The notes beneath the pieces are model-generated. The model saw only the letters and a program-made list of their open reading frames with translations. It did no database searches and had not been told where the DNA came from. A DNA stretch of 64,000 nucleotides from Aquanectria penicillioides (taxonomy: Eukaryota > Ascomycota > Sordariomycetes > Hypocreales > Nectriaceae): NCBI GenBank assembly GCA_003415625.1, contig PYIU01000009.1:2790001-2854000 (forward strand). Direction: 5' to 3'. This document shows positions 33,948-45,300 of this stretch, in pieces. The translations under genes were made by a program, and so were the position numbers. Every line of letters starts with the position of its first letter. The stretch's first letter is position 1.

Positions 33948-35108
33948 CTACCCTCCATCCCCCTGTTCCAAGTTCCCTCCTAACACCAGGCACCTAACTT
34001 CGATGCTTTCCCGCCGTCGACCTTCTTCGAAAACTCCTATCACGGCTCTCTCATTAAGCGCACAATCGCCGTCGACCATCTCGAACGACGCGTGAGCACA
34101 TCGTCGCCGTCGCCCCTGCGAATCCAGCACCGAGTCGAAGCACTGGATCATCCACACGTCCGTCGTCTCCATGGCGCTGAGGTACCAGAATCGAAAGTCC
34201 GTCACTCCGCGATACCGACAGTGATACGTCTCTCCCGCGCGGCTCGGGTATATGTGGTCCACCTTGACGAGGTCTTCCTCCGGAACCGAGGGCGACTCGG
34301 CCAAGCATAGCGGATGGTCAGCGATGGGGCCCAGGAGTGGTCGCCAGACGTTGATGATTCGCAGCCGCAGCTTTCCCTGCTTCACGGCACTTGCCTGGGC
34401 GGGAGGGAGGAATTTCTGGGCTCGAAGTATGGCGGCTCGCGCGCTCTGGTCGACGTGTACTTTCCTCACGGGGCGGTTGAGGATGGTGCTGGCCGAAGCG
34501 CGGCGGATGGTGCGGTCGAAGACGAAGACCTCCTTGGCTCCCGGGACGTGCTTCAGGATGATGTCCCTCGCAGCCAGGGTGTATGCCGTGCGGACTTGGT
34601 CGTCGTCGGAAATGTCCACCCTGGGCGGTGGAAGCTGCGATCTCAAGAGGGCAAAGGATTCGACGGCAAGGCGAAACGGTTCTCGGCCAGGATGAGCGCG
34701 GACGTCTCGGATCAGCACGGGGTGGCTAACACAGGGGTAGTTTTTGAATCCGACTCCATTGGGCTCCGTGACGGTGAAGGAGGGTTTATCGCCGTTCGGG
34801 GGCGGAGAGAAGAAGTGTAACGGGCGGACGAGATCACCACCACTGTCTCTTTTCACGATATTCAGGGTGACCTTCGGGAACGGCTTGTCTCCAACGGCAT
34901 CGTCACGGCTCCAGCAGGGCTGGTTGTTTGCTTGTGCAGTTTGGGGGGGAAGTGCGGTTGTGGCATGCAGGGTTGAGGATGAGGCTGAACAAGACAACCC
35001 TCTTTGGCCTCCTAGTCCTCCGCTGCCGCCGCACGCATCAAAGTCGAGGTCGTGGTTCCGGTCCCCTGGGCGCATCGTCACGAAGGCTGGGGACGAGGCT
35101 GCTGACAT
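33948..35108 (-). CDS. AsaB / GA4-desaturase-like (CmcJ-related) putative oxygenase
   Basis: Single exon, 386 aa, intact. After a variable, Gly/Ser-rich N-terminal 75 residues comes FFSPPPNGDKP and then the family core. This includes FVFDRTIRRA, VHVDQSARAA, RLRIINVWRPLLGPIADHPL (the WRPL.GP signature), DLVKVDHIYPSRAGETYHCRY, WYLSAMETTDVWMIQCFDS and a terminal RRRESIEVRCLVL. Fungal members include AsaB of aspergillic acid biosynthesis and relatives of gibberellin GA4 desaturase, assumed Fe/2-oxoglutarate-type oxygenases. Many lie in biosynthetic clusters, but no backbone synthase is visible within 25 kb either side. Some homologues begin later (the Met at position 12 is an alternative). Substrate unknown. 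Confidence 0.85.
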   Translation of the reverse strand: MSAASSPAFVTMRPGDRNHDLDFDACGGSGGLGGQRGLSCSASSSTLHATTALPPQTAQANNQPCWSRDDAVGDKPFPKVTLNIVKRDSGGDLVRPLHFFSPPPNGDKPSFTVTEPNGVGFKNYPCVSHPVLIRDVRAHPGREPFRLAVESFALLRSQLPPPRVDISDDDQVRTAYTLAARDIILKHVPGAKEVFVFDRTIRRASASTILNRPVRKVHVDQSARAAILRAQKFLPPAQASAVKQGKLRLRIINVWRPLLGPIADHPLCLAESPSVPEEDLVKVDHIYPSRAGETYHCRYRGVTDFRFWYLSAMETTDVWMIQCFDSVLDSQGRRRRCAHASFEMVDGDCALNERAVIGVFEEGRRRESIEVRCLVLGGNLEQGDGG

Positions 35109-36895
35109 TTTCGAATAGATGCTTCTCCAGGAGAAATACCCAGCTTCCCAGGACGGCCTAGCAAGCTAGCTGTCAATTACAAACCCCCATCTTGGCCTCA
35201 GCTTCGAGGTCCCGCGTGATGGGACTATTTAAACGACGACGCTTATATGAGCGACAGTCTATGATTGCCCCCTCTCCAAAGAGCCCAAGCCTCTTGTTCG
35301 GCTCCGCGACCCCCACGGCAGCAAGGCTCCGGCATGTCCATTACGGCACATGCTGAATCCAACCAGCAGGATGGGACAGGATAGCTACGTTGGAGACTGG
35401 AGACTTGTGCGTATTGATGCTCTATTCGTGAGGTCGAGATGCATCCCCAGGCTCGCCCCATGACGGCATCGGCCCAACGGCGATTGGCTTCGTTGCCCAC
35501 ACACAAGCATTGATTCCCTTGCAGCCCCCCTCGTTTCGTGGGGAGCTTCGTCGCAGGCGGTCTTGCATCCCGTCGGTTGAGAGGCTTCTTTGCGCCCGCG
35601 TGATCGTCATCGTCGTGTCTCAGAGGTTGCTTTCTTTTTTTTTCCTTTCGGCACGGCTTTCTTCCTCTTGGGCGGGCGGCGCGCCCGACTTTGATTTAAG
35701 TTGTGTGTGACTGGCTGCCTTCTTTTTAACTCACTCAGCTCCGCGATGTGGGTGTGTTGGTTTGCGAGTGCGCTCATCTGAGCGTTGCAATCGTCCGTCG
35801 GGCTTGGAGACTTCAACTCAGCCTTAATTGTCCGTCAGAGCCTCACTCAAGCTCTTTGGGCTCTCACTTTTTGGGGGATGTTGCATTGAAAAGCTTGTGT
35901 TGCGATGATACTGCACGGCTCGCGACGGCTCATTTTTTTTTTTTTTCACGAATGTATATTTCCTCGTTGGTACTACGGTACGGCGGTACGATGCCCCCCA
36001 AGGTCGCTCATGCATGAGCTCTATAGCTCAGGAGCTGCCATTGCGCCCTCGTCTGATAGGACGGACAAGAGCATGCATGGGTCAAATCATGGCGGTGGTT
36101 GAGATTCTCAACGTCGTTCCATTCCCCCCACCACCTTTTCTCCCGCCCGTCCAATCTTCTCCTCCCTCTTACCCTTGGGGCATCGGCACGGGTTTGGTGT
36201 TTTTACTTGATAACAAGACGTCACAGGCTAGGAGTTGCAATGAAGGGCAAAGTGGGCGGCTTCTGATCTAGGTTTGGCATGATCGCACAGCACCAACACT
36301 GAGGACGACGAGGGAACCCCCTCCTGGTGGCAACACACATCTTGTGAATCCTCCGACATGGGCATGAGACAACCGTAAACCCAGCTCTGCTCCATTTCTA
36401 CATGCCCGCGCCCAGCCTGTCCCCATATTCCTCATATCATCCAGCCTCTCCTCGTCCCGTCTCGTCTCTTTATTCTCTAATCTGCGTCTCCATACCGTTG
36501 GTGCAATATCGAATACCCATCACTCTCCATCAATCTATAACCCTCCTCTCTCTCACCCACCCATTTCAGCCATACCACCACCACTCTTTTCTCTTTCCTC
36601 AGCCCCAGTCCCGCTCCATTGCGTATCTCTTATGACGGCATCCCCTCGATTCCTCGTCCGCCTCACATTGGTCCCCGCGGGCCTCATACTGACCAGCTTC
36701 GTCGACCCCGATCTCGCAAACCAGGCGGACCACTCATCGACCCCTCCGCTCTCCGGCCATGTCCTCCTCACCTGGGGACTCGGAGCTCCGATCCGCGGTG
36801 GCCTCGATCACCGACGTGCCTGACCCGACAAGAGCCCTACTCTTGGTCCGTTCTTTGAGTCTTTGTTCTTCGTCCTGGATCTATTGCTGACCATC
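35109..36895. other. 1.8-kb divergent region, AsaB-like / ankyrin gene
   Basis: Promoter space for two divergent genes. It has poly-T runs (35633-35642, 35932-35946) and a C/T-rich leader (36540-36620) before the ankyrin gene. Short frames only; none convincing. Confidence 0.5.
35241..35248 (-). promoter_or_regulatory. Possible TATA element of the AsaB-like gene
   Basis: ATATAAGC on the minus strand about 135 bp upstream of the ATG at 35108. Weak motif, reasonable spacing. Confidence 0.35.
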
Positions 36896-39299
36896 ATGGA
36901 GGCCGTTGGAGCCGCCATTGGGGCATATCTCTGACGATCCAACTCGCGGATCGCGTCGAGTCCCTCCGGGGGTTCTTCAAGTCTTTCAAAGATGCGCCGC
37001 AGGACATTGCCGAGTTGGGCCAGTGTCTTGCTCACCTGCGGACGCTTCTCAACGACAGGGCCATGGTGCAACCGATGCCGAGCCCGGCTCTGAAGGACAT
37101 GCTGCGGCGATGCGACCGCTGCATTCGGCCCCTGGAGGATATTGTTGCGAAGCTCGAGCCGGGCTTCGGGTCGCGGCACAAGACGGTCCGCGCCTTCACG
37201 AGGCTTTCGGCTACCCAGAAGACGATGCGTGTGAAGAAGCTTCGCGATGAGCTGGCCGATGCCAAACTCGACCTCATCGTAACGATCCAGATCTTGGCAG
37301 GGTGTGTTTATGTCTCTCTCGTGGTAAACTTGTTTCGTTCCTTTTAACTCGGCCTAGGCAGGGCAGCGCCGCCGTCTGTCCTACTATCGACAATACCTTG
37401 TCCAGTTTCGCGCTGGCCAACAAACAAGCAGCAACTTCAACCTCAGGAACTATAGATCCGGCTAAAGATGGGTTGTCTCAGATTAACAAGACTCTTCTTG
37501 AAATCAAGGGGCAGATTGCCGACTTTCAACACAGCTTTCCCGATTGGGGCGAGGCTTTCCAGCTGCCTGCAGCCAAGAATGCCATGAACCTTCTCGTCCA
37601 AAAGTCTCTAGAAAATGCCTTTGATTCTGATGGTTTCAAGACAGTTGTGTACCAGATGTCACAGTCACGCTCTCGGCCGGGGGGTGAGAGTCGTTCTCCT
37701 GGTTTCACTCCATGTATCCCTGATCACTCAGAAAACACTCCGCCACTGTCCTCGGATATCAAAGCGCCAGCACCCGGCGACCTTCCTCGGCGGTCCTCTC
37801 CAACACGGATCTGCGAGAAGGAACATTCTTGGAAATGGCCTACTCTCATCGGTACAATATATTACAGGTCTCGGATCATCCGGAACGAGGTTAATAGCGA
37901 GGACTACGCCCAATATTCCCAGCGAGAGCTCGAGTCGTCCTGGATCATCGTGCCCTCCAGATGGTTCCTGAGCACGGCTTATTCTTACCGGTTCGCGAAA
38001 TCAACTCGAGGATGGACTCGCCATATCCAGACGTTTTCTGTCGTTCCACCCAATGCCAAAATCTTCGAGTACGCAATCAACGGTGACGTCAACGGCCTCC
38101 GACATCTCCTGGTCTCGGGTGCCGCCAACCCGAACGACTGCGACGCCCAGGGATACACCGCTCTACACCGCGCAGTCGCCCTCAGACACACCACCTTTTG
38201 TCGTCTGCTCATCGAGAATGGGGCCGATGTCAATGCTGCGGGCTTCGTAACTGGCGAGACCCCACTTCACCAGCTGCCCGTCAATCGATCGCGGACTCGG
38301 GCCGATAAGTTGTACGACACGCTCCGGCTTTTAGTCGGGTCCGGGTCAGACCCGGACATGCAAGATAACCGCCGCCAGACCGCATACGATGCCTTTGAGT
38401 CCTTCTTCAGGTGGCCGGGGCGCATCATGCTCCGTCAAGCCATGGCGGAGTGCCTCTCGTGGCTCCAGGGCGGCAGGCAGAAGACATCCATGCAAGTCAA
38501 GGGCAAGCTCTACAACGGCATGGACATCGACTCCGAAGTGGAAAGTCTGGACGCGTGCCTCAAGTCGGATTCGAATCCCAGGGCGGCTCTTGAGGGCTGT
38601 CCGCAGAGCATATCGTTCCGCTGGAACCCGCTCCATGTCATGAACCACTTCCGCGTCGAGCCCGTCTGGCACCCCTGGTCCCGGGGCGACATCTTCCAGC
38701 AAAAGGAGATTTGGGCCCAGGCCGCGTCGAGGGCCGTCCAGCTGGGCGTCGATCCCCACGCCGTCGACCTGCAGGGTTGCACGCCCACGGCGCTGGCGCT
38801 GCGGAGCCTCTTCACGTTCCACATCTGGCAGAACGCCGTCTTCATGCAGGGCTACGGCCTCGACGAGTTCGTCGCCCACGAGCTGGCCGTCTGCCCGTCG
38901 CTCCGCCACGCTGGCTGGTCCCCTGAGGCTCTGCGCTACCTCCTCGGCGCCCCCACGGAGACACTCTACCTGCACGGCGACTCGTGGCGAGAGGTCCCGG
39001 AGTTCATCCCAATCCAGAACTGCGACGGCTGGTCCGGCGCCGACGGGCTTTACGTGCGGAGCTGTTGGTTTCAGTTGCTGGATGTCCTCAAGCACAAGGC
39101 CCTGTTGCCCGTTGGGTGGCAGACCCTGGCGCTCCCGCGCAACTTCTGCTCGGCTCGGGAGGTGCTGTACTGGAACAAGGGTCAAGGGTTGCTTGTTGAA
39201 GATAGACCGGAAGGCGGAGCTGCCATCAGTCTGTCAGGACTTCCTGGAAGGGATTTGGTCTCCGAGTTGAGCCAATTGGGCGTTGTCTGGCAGGAATGA
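36896..39299 (+). CDS. Ankyrin-repeat protein with fungal helical N-terminal (HeLo/STAND-N-like) domain, one frameshift
   Basis: Two exons (36896-37301, 37358-39299), 56-nt intron (GTGTGT..CCTAG). The first codons read MEAVGAAIGA and then a stop. One base added at about 36924-36927 opens ISLTIQLADRVESLRGFFKSF, which continues in frame. This gives 2349 nt, 782 aa. The N-terminal 130 residues are all-helical and resemble the N-domain common on fungal STAND/ankyrin proteins (MEAVGAA.. start, later a DKAMR-like helix). A Ser/Pro-rich linker follows. Ankyrin repeats are at about 385-500 (YTALHRAVALRHTTFCRLLI, ENGADVNAAG, TPLHQL, LLVGSGSDPDMQD). The C-terminal 280 residues are unrecognised. If the upstream break is real, translation could begin only at an internal Met. 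Role unknown; such proteins are often linked to self/non-self recognition. Confidence 0.82.
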
Positions 39300-40103
39300 G
39301 TAGCTTTAACAGATTTCTCGAATATTCGCTTTGGGAGGGATATCCTCGGTCGCTGGAGTTTCTAGGCGGTGCCAATGGTCATGGTCAACAAGTCGAACGA
39401 ATTCCTAACTATTTTAACATTTGTTTTAATCCTTAATCGCTCATCCAACGTCACCACTGCAATAAGAAAGGACAGTTATTGTTAACTAAGGATTTGCATT
39501 GCGTTCTCTTAATCTATCGCTAACAACGGGCATCATCCCGGTCCTATCCTAGGATGCGTAACTCCCCAGTAGCCTTTCCTAGCCATTTGTTTCCATTTCC
39601 CTTTCCTTTCCAATATCTTTGCACTTCCACCTCTTGATGTCAAGGGTCCCAACCCTTGATCCCATTCCCATTGCGACGTACAAAATCGCGGACACACACT
39701 AGACTCCAATGACGTTTGAGCATATACAACCAAAAACTCCAGCACCCCTGATGAATTCATCCAATTCCTCCCGGGAGCTAATGTCCCAGGGGCGAAGCAC
39801 ATGCAATAAACAAAAAGAAAGCAAAAGACTCAAGGGAAATTAAAAGACGATGCGAGGGTCCCAATCTTTTTATCTCGCGTTGCGTTCGATCAGGACACAG
39901 AGAGATGGTTGGCGGTAATGATGAGGTATGAGCACAGTTATGTTGATGGGTCTCGGATTGGCCTCCAGGATCCCATAGGTGATTGACATGACAAAGAAAA
40001 AGTGGTGCGTATATGGTGACAACTGGTTGTGTAAGCCAGAACGTATTATAGCCACATCCATCATCCGATGTGGCTGGGTTTTTTAAGATGGAGCGGATCC
40101 CTA
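39300..40103. other. Convergent 3' region, ankyrin / Zn2Cys6 genes
   Basis: AT-richer DNA (39400-39530) with likely polyadenylation signals for both genes. No open frame of interest. Confidence 0.5.
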
Positions 40104-42312
40104 TCACCTCATCGGGCCGAAGTCGATTTCACTTGGTATCGCATTCATGCCACCCATGGTCTGTCCTGCGTCGGATCCGCCTCGTTGAAGGCCTTGAAAG
40201 TCGCCGACTGTCCTCATGGGTGGTTGGCCCTGAAGCTGAAAACTCCCCTGCCGCTGCGCTTGTGGTTGCCGCATGTTGTACATGCCATTCATTGAATGGG
40301 ATGCAGGCATTGCTGCCGTGTTCATGCCCTGACTATGCATGCTTTGTGATGTCATACTAGCCATCTGTGGTTGGCACATGGCATCGTGGCCCTGGCTAAC
40401 CTGTTGGGGTAGGTGTTGTTGATTCTGCATACCGTTCATCGGATTTGATTGACCATTGCCCATTGGACTCATGACCATCTCCGACATGGGTGTGCAGGAA
40501 AAGCCATTCATGTGTTGCGGGTACTCCATTCCAGGCGACATGACACTTGGTGAGCTAACGAAAGAGCCGTTCATGTCAGCGGCCTGTTGGCTGACAGGAG
40601 GCGTACCATTCGAGGCGTTCGAGTTGGATGCTGACTCGGGGGTTCCTCCGCTCATGTCCATTGAATACTTCTTCTCGTACTCATCCACGGAGAACTTTTG
40701 TTGGTTGTACTCGGGTTCCATCGACATCTGCATCTGAGGAGGAGGCTGAGCCATGCCAGCATTGCCAAATCCATCGAAAATGTCAATGTTGGCCATGTTG
40801 GAGTTCTCAGGGGCGTTCTGAAGCATGGGATTAGCGAGGCGAGGGAGAACCTCAGTGACCTTGCTGAGGAGCAGGGGGAGGAATCGGTAGTCGCCATTTC
40901 GAGTGACGGCAACGATGCTCAAGAGCTGGTTAAGATGCTCGCGGGGTCCAACAGCGAAGGGGTCGCGTGAAGGGGGTTGAACTGAGAGAAGGTCTGTCAT
41001 CGAGTAGCAGGTCTCGATCAACTTCTCGATCTAGATGCCGTGTTAGCCGCAAATATCAGACTACGCGCACTTTGTAACTTACCAATCCAGAGTTAAGAAG
41101 CTCCATACCCTGGTTGGGGAATTGAGAGGCCATGCTCATCAAGAGCTCACGAGACATGTCCATGGGGTACTGGAATGAGATGGACTCATCGCCATTGCCG
41201 CCGATAGTCCCGTTGTTAAGCTGCCAAGTGGTGTTCTTGAGCCACCGTTGGTTGGTTCGCAGGTCGGTCAAGTTGGAATCTTGGCACAAGTAGGACTGGA
41301 CGAGGTCGTTGAGCTGCTTTTGAAGACCTGTGATGTGTTGTGCGGAAAGGTGGCGACGAGCCTTGTTCCAGTTTGCGGTGAAGGCATCGTCGAATGGTCG
41401 GTAAAGGTTGACGAGCATGATGAAACCATTGAGTTGATGAGCAAGAGGGTCTGAGGGATCATCGCCAAGGGTGGGAGGATGGATCGTGGCCTGGAGAGTC
41501 AAGGGACGATGACGTTGGATGGCATACGCTCTCTCAATAACCAGGAACAGCCAAAACAGGCGTCGTCGTCGAGTTGCATCGGGGGCCTCGAGCTGCATGT
41601 AATGCTCTTCCTTGTTCATGCCAGCCATGTGGATCATAGTAGTGGCCTCACGCAGGTAGTACCAGGCCTTTTCGTGCATCTCCATGCCATAATAGCATCC
41701 GAAGATGAAGAAGTTGGTGGCTAGGACGTTGAGGTTGATAGAATCTTGGTACTCATAGCCCTTACGGACGCGCAGGGCCTCCTCGAGAAGCAGCTGGCTA
41801 GAGATTAGAGTCGCGCCTGGGTTCATGTCGAGGTTGTAGGGGTCGTTGGCGGGCATGGTCATGCCAGGCTGGAGCATGATGAAGGCGCAGAGCGAGGTGA
41901 GTAGGCAGTAGGCATCTCGGTTCTGCTCCATGTACATCATTTGCTGTTCAATTTGATGGCGATCGAGAATGGGAACTTGAGCGTATAGGTTCTCAAAGTA
42001 GAAGTTGACGCAGTCCTTGACGAGGTCGCTGGTGAGCATGCCAGGGGACGGGCTCAGGCTGGGACTTGCTGGCGGGCATGCGATGCCGTTGATTCGGTTC
42101 TGGACCTTGGCGGAGAGGCTGGTCTGTCGCTGGGTTTCTCGGAGCTCGCTGATGACCTTGGCGCGGGAGCCCTTGGGGCCCTTCTTCTGAGGGATGGCAT
42201 TGTAGGTACACGAGAGCTGAGCGGCGGAGCAGTTTCGACACGGGTTGATGCCGTCACACTTGACCTTGCGACGATGGCAGGCATCGCAGGCCCTCTTGAC
42301 GGCCTGGGTCAT
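40104..42312 (-). CDS. Zn2Cys6 transcription factor (fungal-specific TF, AmyR/COL-26/BglR-like candidate)
   Basis: 718 aa, two exons (42312-41083, 41030-40104), 52-nt intron (GTAAGT, GCTAAC, TCTAG). The zinc cluster is at residues 9-35 with C-x2-C-x6-C-x5-C-x2-C-x6-C spacing (CDACHRRKVKC). A basic linker follows (KKGPKGSRAKVISELRETQ). The fungal-specific middle-homology domain spans about 110-430 (VPILDRHQIEQQMMYMEQN, YYLREATTMIHMAGMNKEE, RRRRLFWLFLVIERAYAIQRH). The C-terminal ~200 residues are Met/Gln/Asn/Ser-rich, a probable activation region. The ATG at 42312 (MTQAVKRAC) is the first and fits. A nuclear DNA-binding regulator. The resemblance to starch/disaccharide regulators (AmyR, COL-26, BglR) is from memory of the N-terminal block and is tentative. 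The upstream region is unusually long. Confidence 0.9.
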
Positions 42313-45300
42313 GGCGGGCAACGTTGGCGACGTTTGTGATCGTCAGGTGTGGAGGAGGTTTGAGTTCGGCGAGGCGAAAGTCGCGTGGGAAGGGGGCCGA
42401 TGAGACCCAAAACGCTGGGATTGGTAGTGTCGAGGTCGAAGATATCGTGTAGTCGCGGGTGTTTTAGATTGGGATGGTTGACGAGCCAGAAACAAGGAAA
42501 GTCTGGGGATTTTGCGGGGAGAGAGGCCGCGAGAAGAGCCGTGGAAGAATCGATTCGGCGCACTTGGCGGATGGATGGGCGGGGGATGTGAGTGCTATTG
42601 CAGTGGTGCAGGCGTTATTCGGCCCTTTCGCCTTGGACCATAATGCGGGGATCCTGGCCAGGCGGGAGATTGAGGCGCGGGCGTCTGGGGTGATGTGATG
42701 GATGTCCCTATTGTTTCCGAGGAGAGCGAGTGTCGAGAGGGATCGAGTCGTTTCAGTGAGGTTGAAATTCGTTGTTTTGGGGAGAATGCGAGGTGTGTGG
42801 GTGTTGGAGGAGAGAACACGATGGGGAATAAGGAGATCGGTCAAGAGCCACAGCAGAAGCGAAAGCGTGAGCGGGATAGAGCAAGAGAAGAGTGGGCAGC
42901 CGCAGAAGGAGACACTGACGACGGGATGGGACGACGACTAAAAAAAAGGCGAGAGTGCCAAGGGTGGAAGGTACCTTCCCTGGGTTCCTTATGACCAGGC
43001 ACTGTGCAGGGATGGGTACGTACAGTACGTACCACGGGCGAGACAGCCCAAAAGGGAAAGGAGGCATGAGAAATTAGCAGGCCATTTGTTGGAAGCCAGT
43101 TGAGGAAGAGAGAGGGAAAAAAGCAAGTGCCCCCAGACCCAGAGGGGAGGAAGCACAGGAGGGGGCAGAGACAAGAGGCGCCCGGGGGTGGGTCAAGTCT
43201 GTTTACGTACTGTGTACTGTAAGGAGCACTGTGCTACGGGGCCCAGTGGCTGTTCTGTGCTCGCCGTTGGCAGAATGGGATGGCATGTGGTAGTGAGTGT
43301 GACTGCGTCTGTGTGTCGAATCGATCTGTGAGTTGTGCCTGTTTCTGCAAATTCAAGCGGCGTGCACGAGATGGGATTGGAGGCAACACAGCTACGACAC
43401 AGCAACACGACTGCGTACAGGCGCATCAGAAGGCAACAAACGAGAAGAGGAGGCTACGTTGGAGGAGCGCGCACCAGCGTGCACAGGTGACGGCAGTGGT
43501 GGCGGAGGTGGTGAGATGACATAACACACAGTGCGAGATGGTTTTTCAAAGTACGGGAAGGGGTGAAATGGGGCTGGGCTGAGGCTTGGAGCACGGTTGC
43601 GACGAGTCCTTCGCTGACACAAGCACGGGTACAGGGCTGTTTTAGGAGGTCCAGGGCGTACATAGTGCGTGGGAGCGCGGTGGAGGAGGAAGGTTCTTTT
43701 GCCATCAACCATCGGCCATCGACCATCCTCCATCCACCGCGGCAACTTTTGCGGTGGCGTCGTCGTCGCACATTGCCCACAGCCATAGCCAGAGCGCGGT
43801 TGAAGTGTCTCGCACGCAGCACGCAAAGCACAGCGCATTGCCACAGCATATAGTGCTAATGTCCGATCCAACGGCATCCCCGGCCACCCCCCCGTTTCTT
43901 GTCTTGCCCTCCGCAAATCCCCTCCGCCCTAGGAAAGCGATGGCGGTCATCCTGTCTGAATCCCACAATGGACACAATACTCGGTGCAGTCAGTAACTTG
44001 GGATTGGGCCAGGGTACAAGGGGTGACAGGCCAGGGGCGGGGGAGGAGGAGGTGGCCGGATGCCGTGACTGGGCAACTGGACAACTGGACAAACTGGGCC
44101 ACTCAAGAAGACCTTCACAAAGCCGCTCGTTGTAACGTCGCACCCGACAGTGCAATGCACAGTGTCTCCTTTTTTTTTGGCAGCTTCCCAGGTAGGTAAA
44201 GCCTGGTTATCCCAGCCAGCGCACACAACGCAGATGGGAGCACAGGAACGACTGTAGGCGATGGATGAATCAGAGACACAGTGCAAACTTTTGCCAAGGC
44301 GACTCCGTCTGGTGTTTTTTCGTGTTTCCCATCCACAGCCAAGGGCAGCCAGGCCCCAGCTGGAGCACTTGGCTGGAACCGTCTCCTGTAACTCGGATGC
44401 ATTCACACAAGACGAGGCACCCCAGCGGCGCCAAAACATGGAGAAGAAGCCACTGACAGACACCGTGGCTCTTCCCAACGTCAATCTCGATTCACGGTGC
44501 ACCGGTCCTCGAGCTCTGGACGGACTTGAAGCAGGCTTTTGCCTCCTACGGGCCCATTTGTTGGCCAATTAGGTAGTTAGGGCGGTAGCCCGATTGGGTA
44601 GCCTTCCGTCCCGCGGTCGGATGCTTCGTCTATTGGACACTCAAGGGGGATGATTGCCGAGCCTGGGCTCCCCCCGGGGGAGAGGGCCTTTGTCCGTCCT
44701 CCAGGCGCACATCCTTCCCTCCGTAACGCGGGTTAGTGCGACGGGCATTGAGTTACGGGGGAGCTGAAGGGGCTGGCCAAGCGCCATCAGGGGATTCTAG
44801 GCCTGTGCGGCCACTGTAGCCAGCCCTGCGCCAGGTCCAGCTCTGTGTCTCTCTCTTGTCATCATTCCCGCACCGCTCCAGCAGCTGCTAAGACGCAACT
44901 GGCTGACAAGCGCACACCTGACAGACAGCAACACACAGTGTACCAGCTATCGCACCGGTGTTCCCGGACGGTAACTGTGGAACAAGTGGAACTGTGGCTC
45001 TTCATGTGCCGTGTCGTGTGTCTTGCGTTAGTCTCGAGGTTTTTGTTCCGTCACAATCAGGCTTGCTAGGATGCTTTCGCATGACTTTGACTTTCTAGTT
45101 GCTTGTCGCCCTTGGCTTCGGGTCAGCTTCCAAAGTCTTCTTTCTCTTGTTTTCGGGTCCCTTTTTTTGTCCTTTTTTTGTTCGCTCTCTCGTTTGGTTG
45201 CTCCCACGCTGCTTTGCTTTTTGTCACGAGTTCGTAATCATTTAGCGTCTAACACCACGCTACGCTACCATGCAAGCTACCCTACAAACTGCCCTACGGA

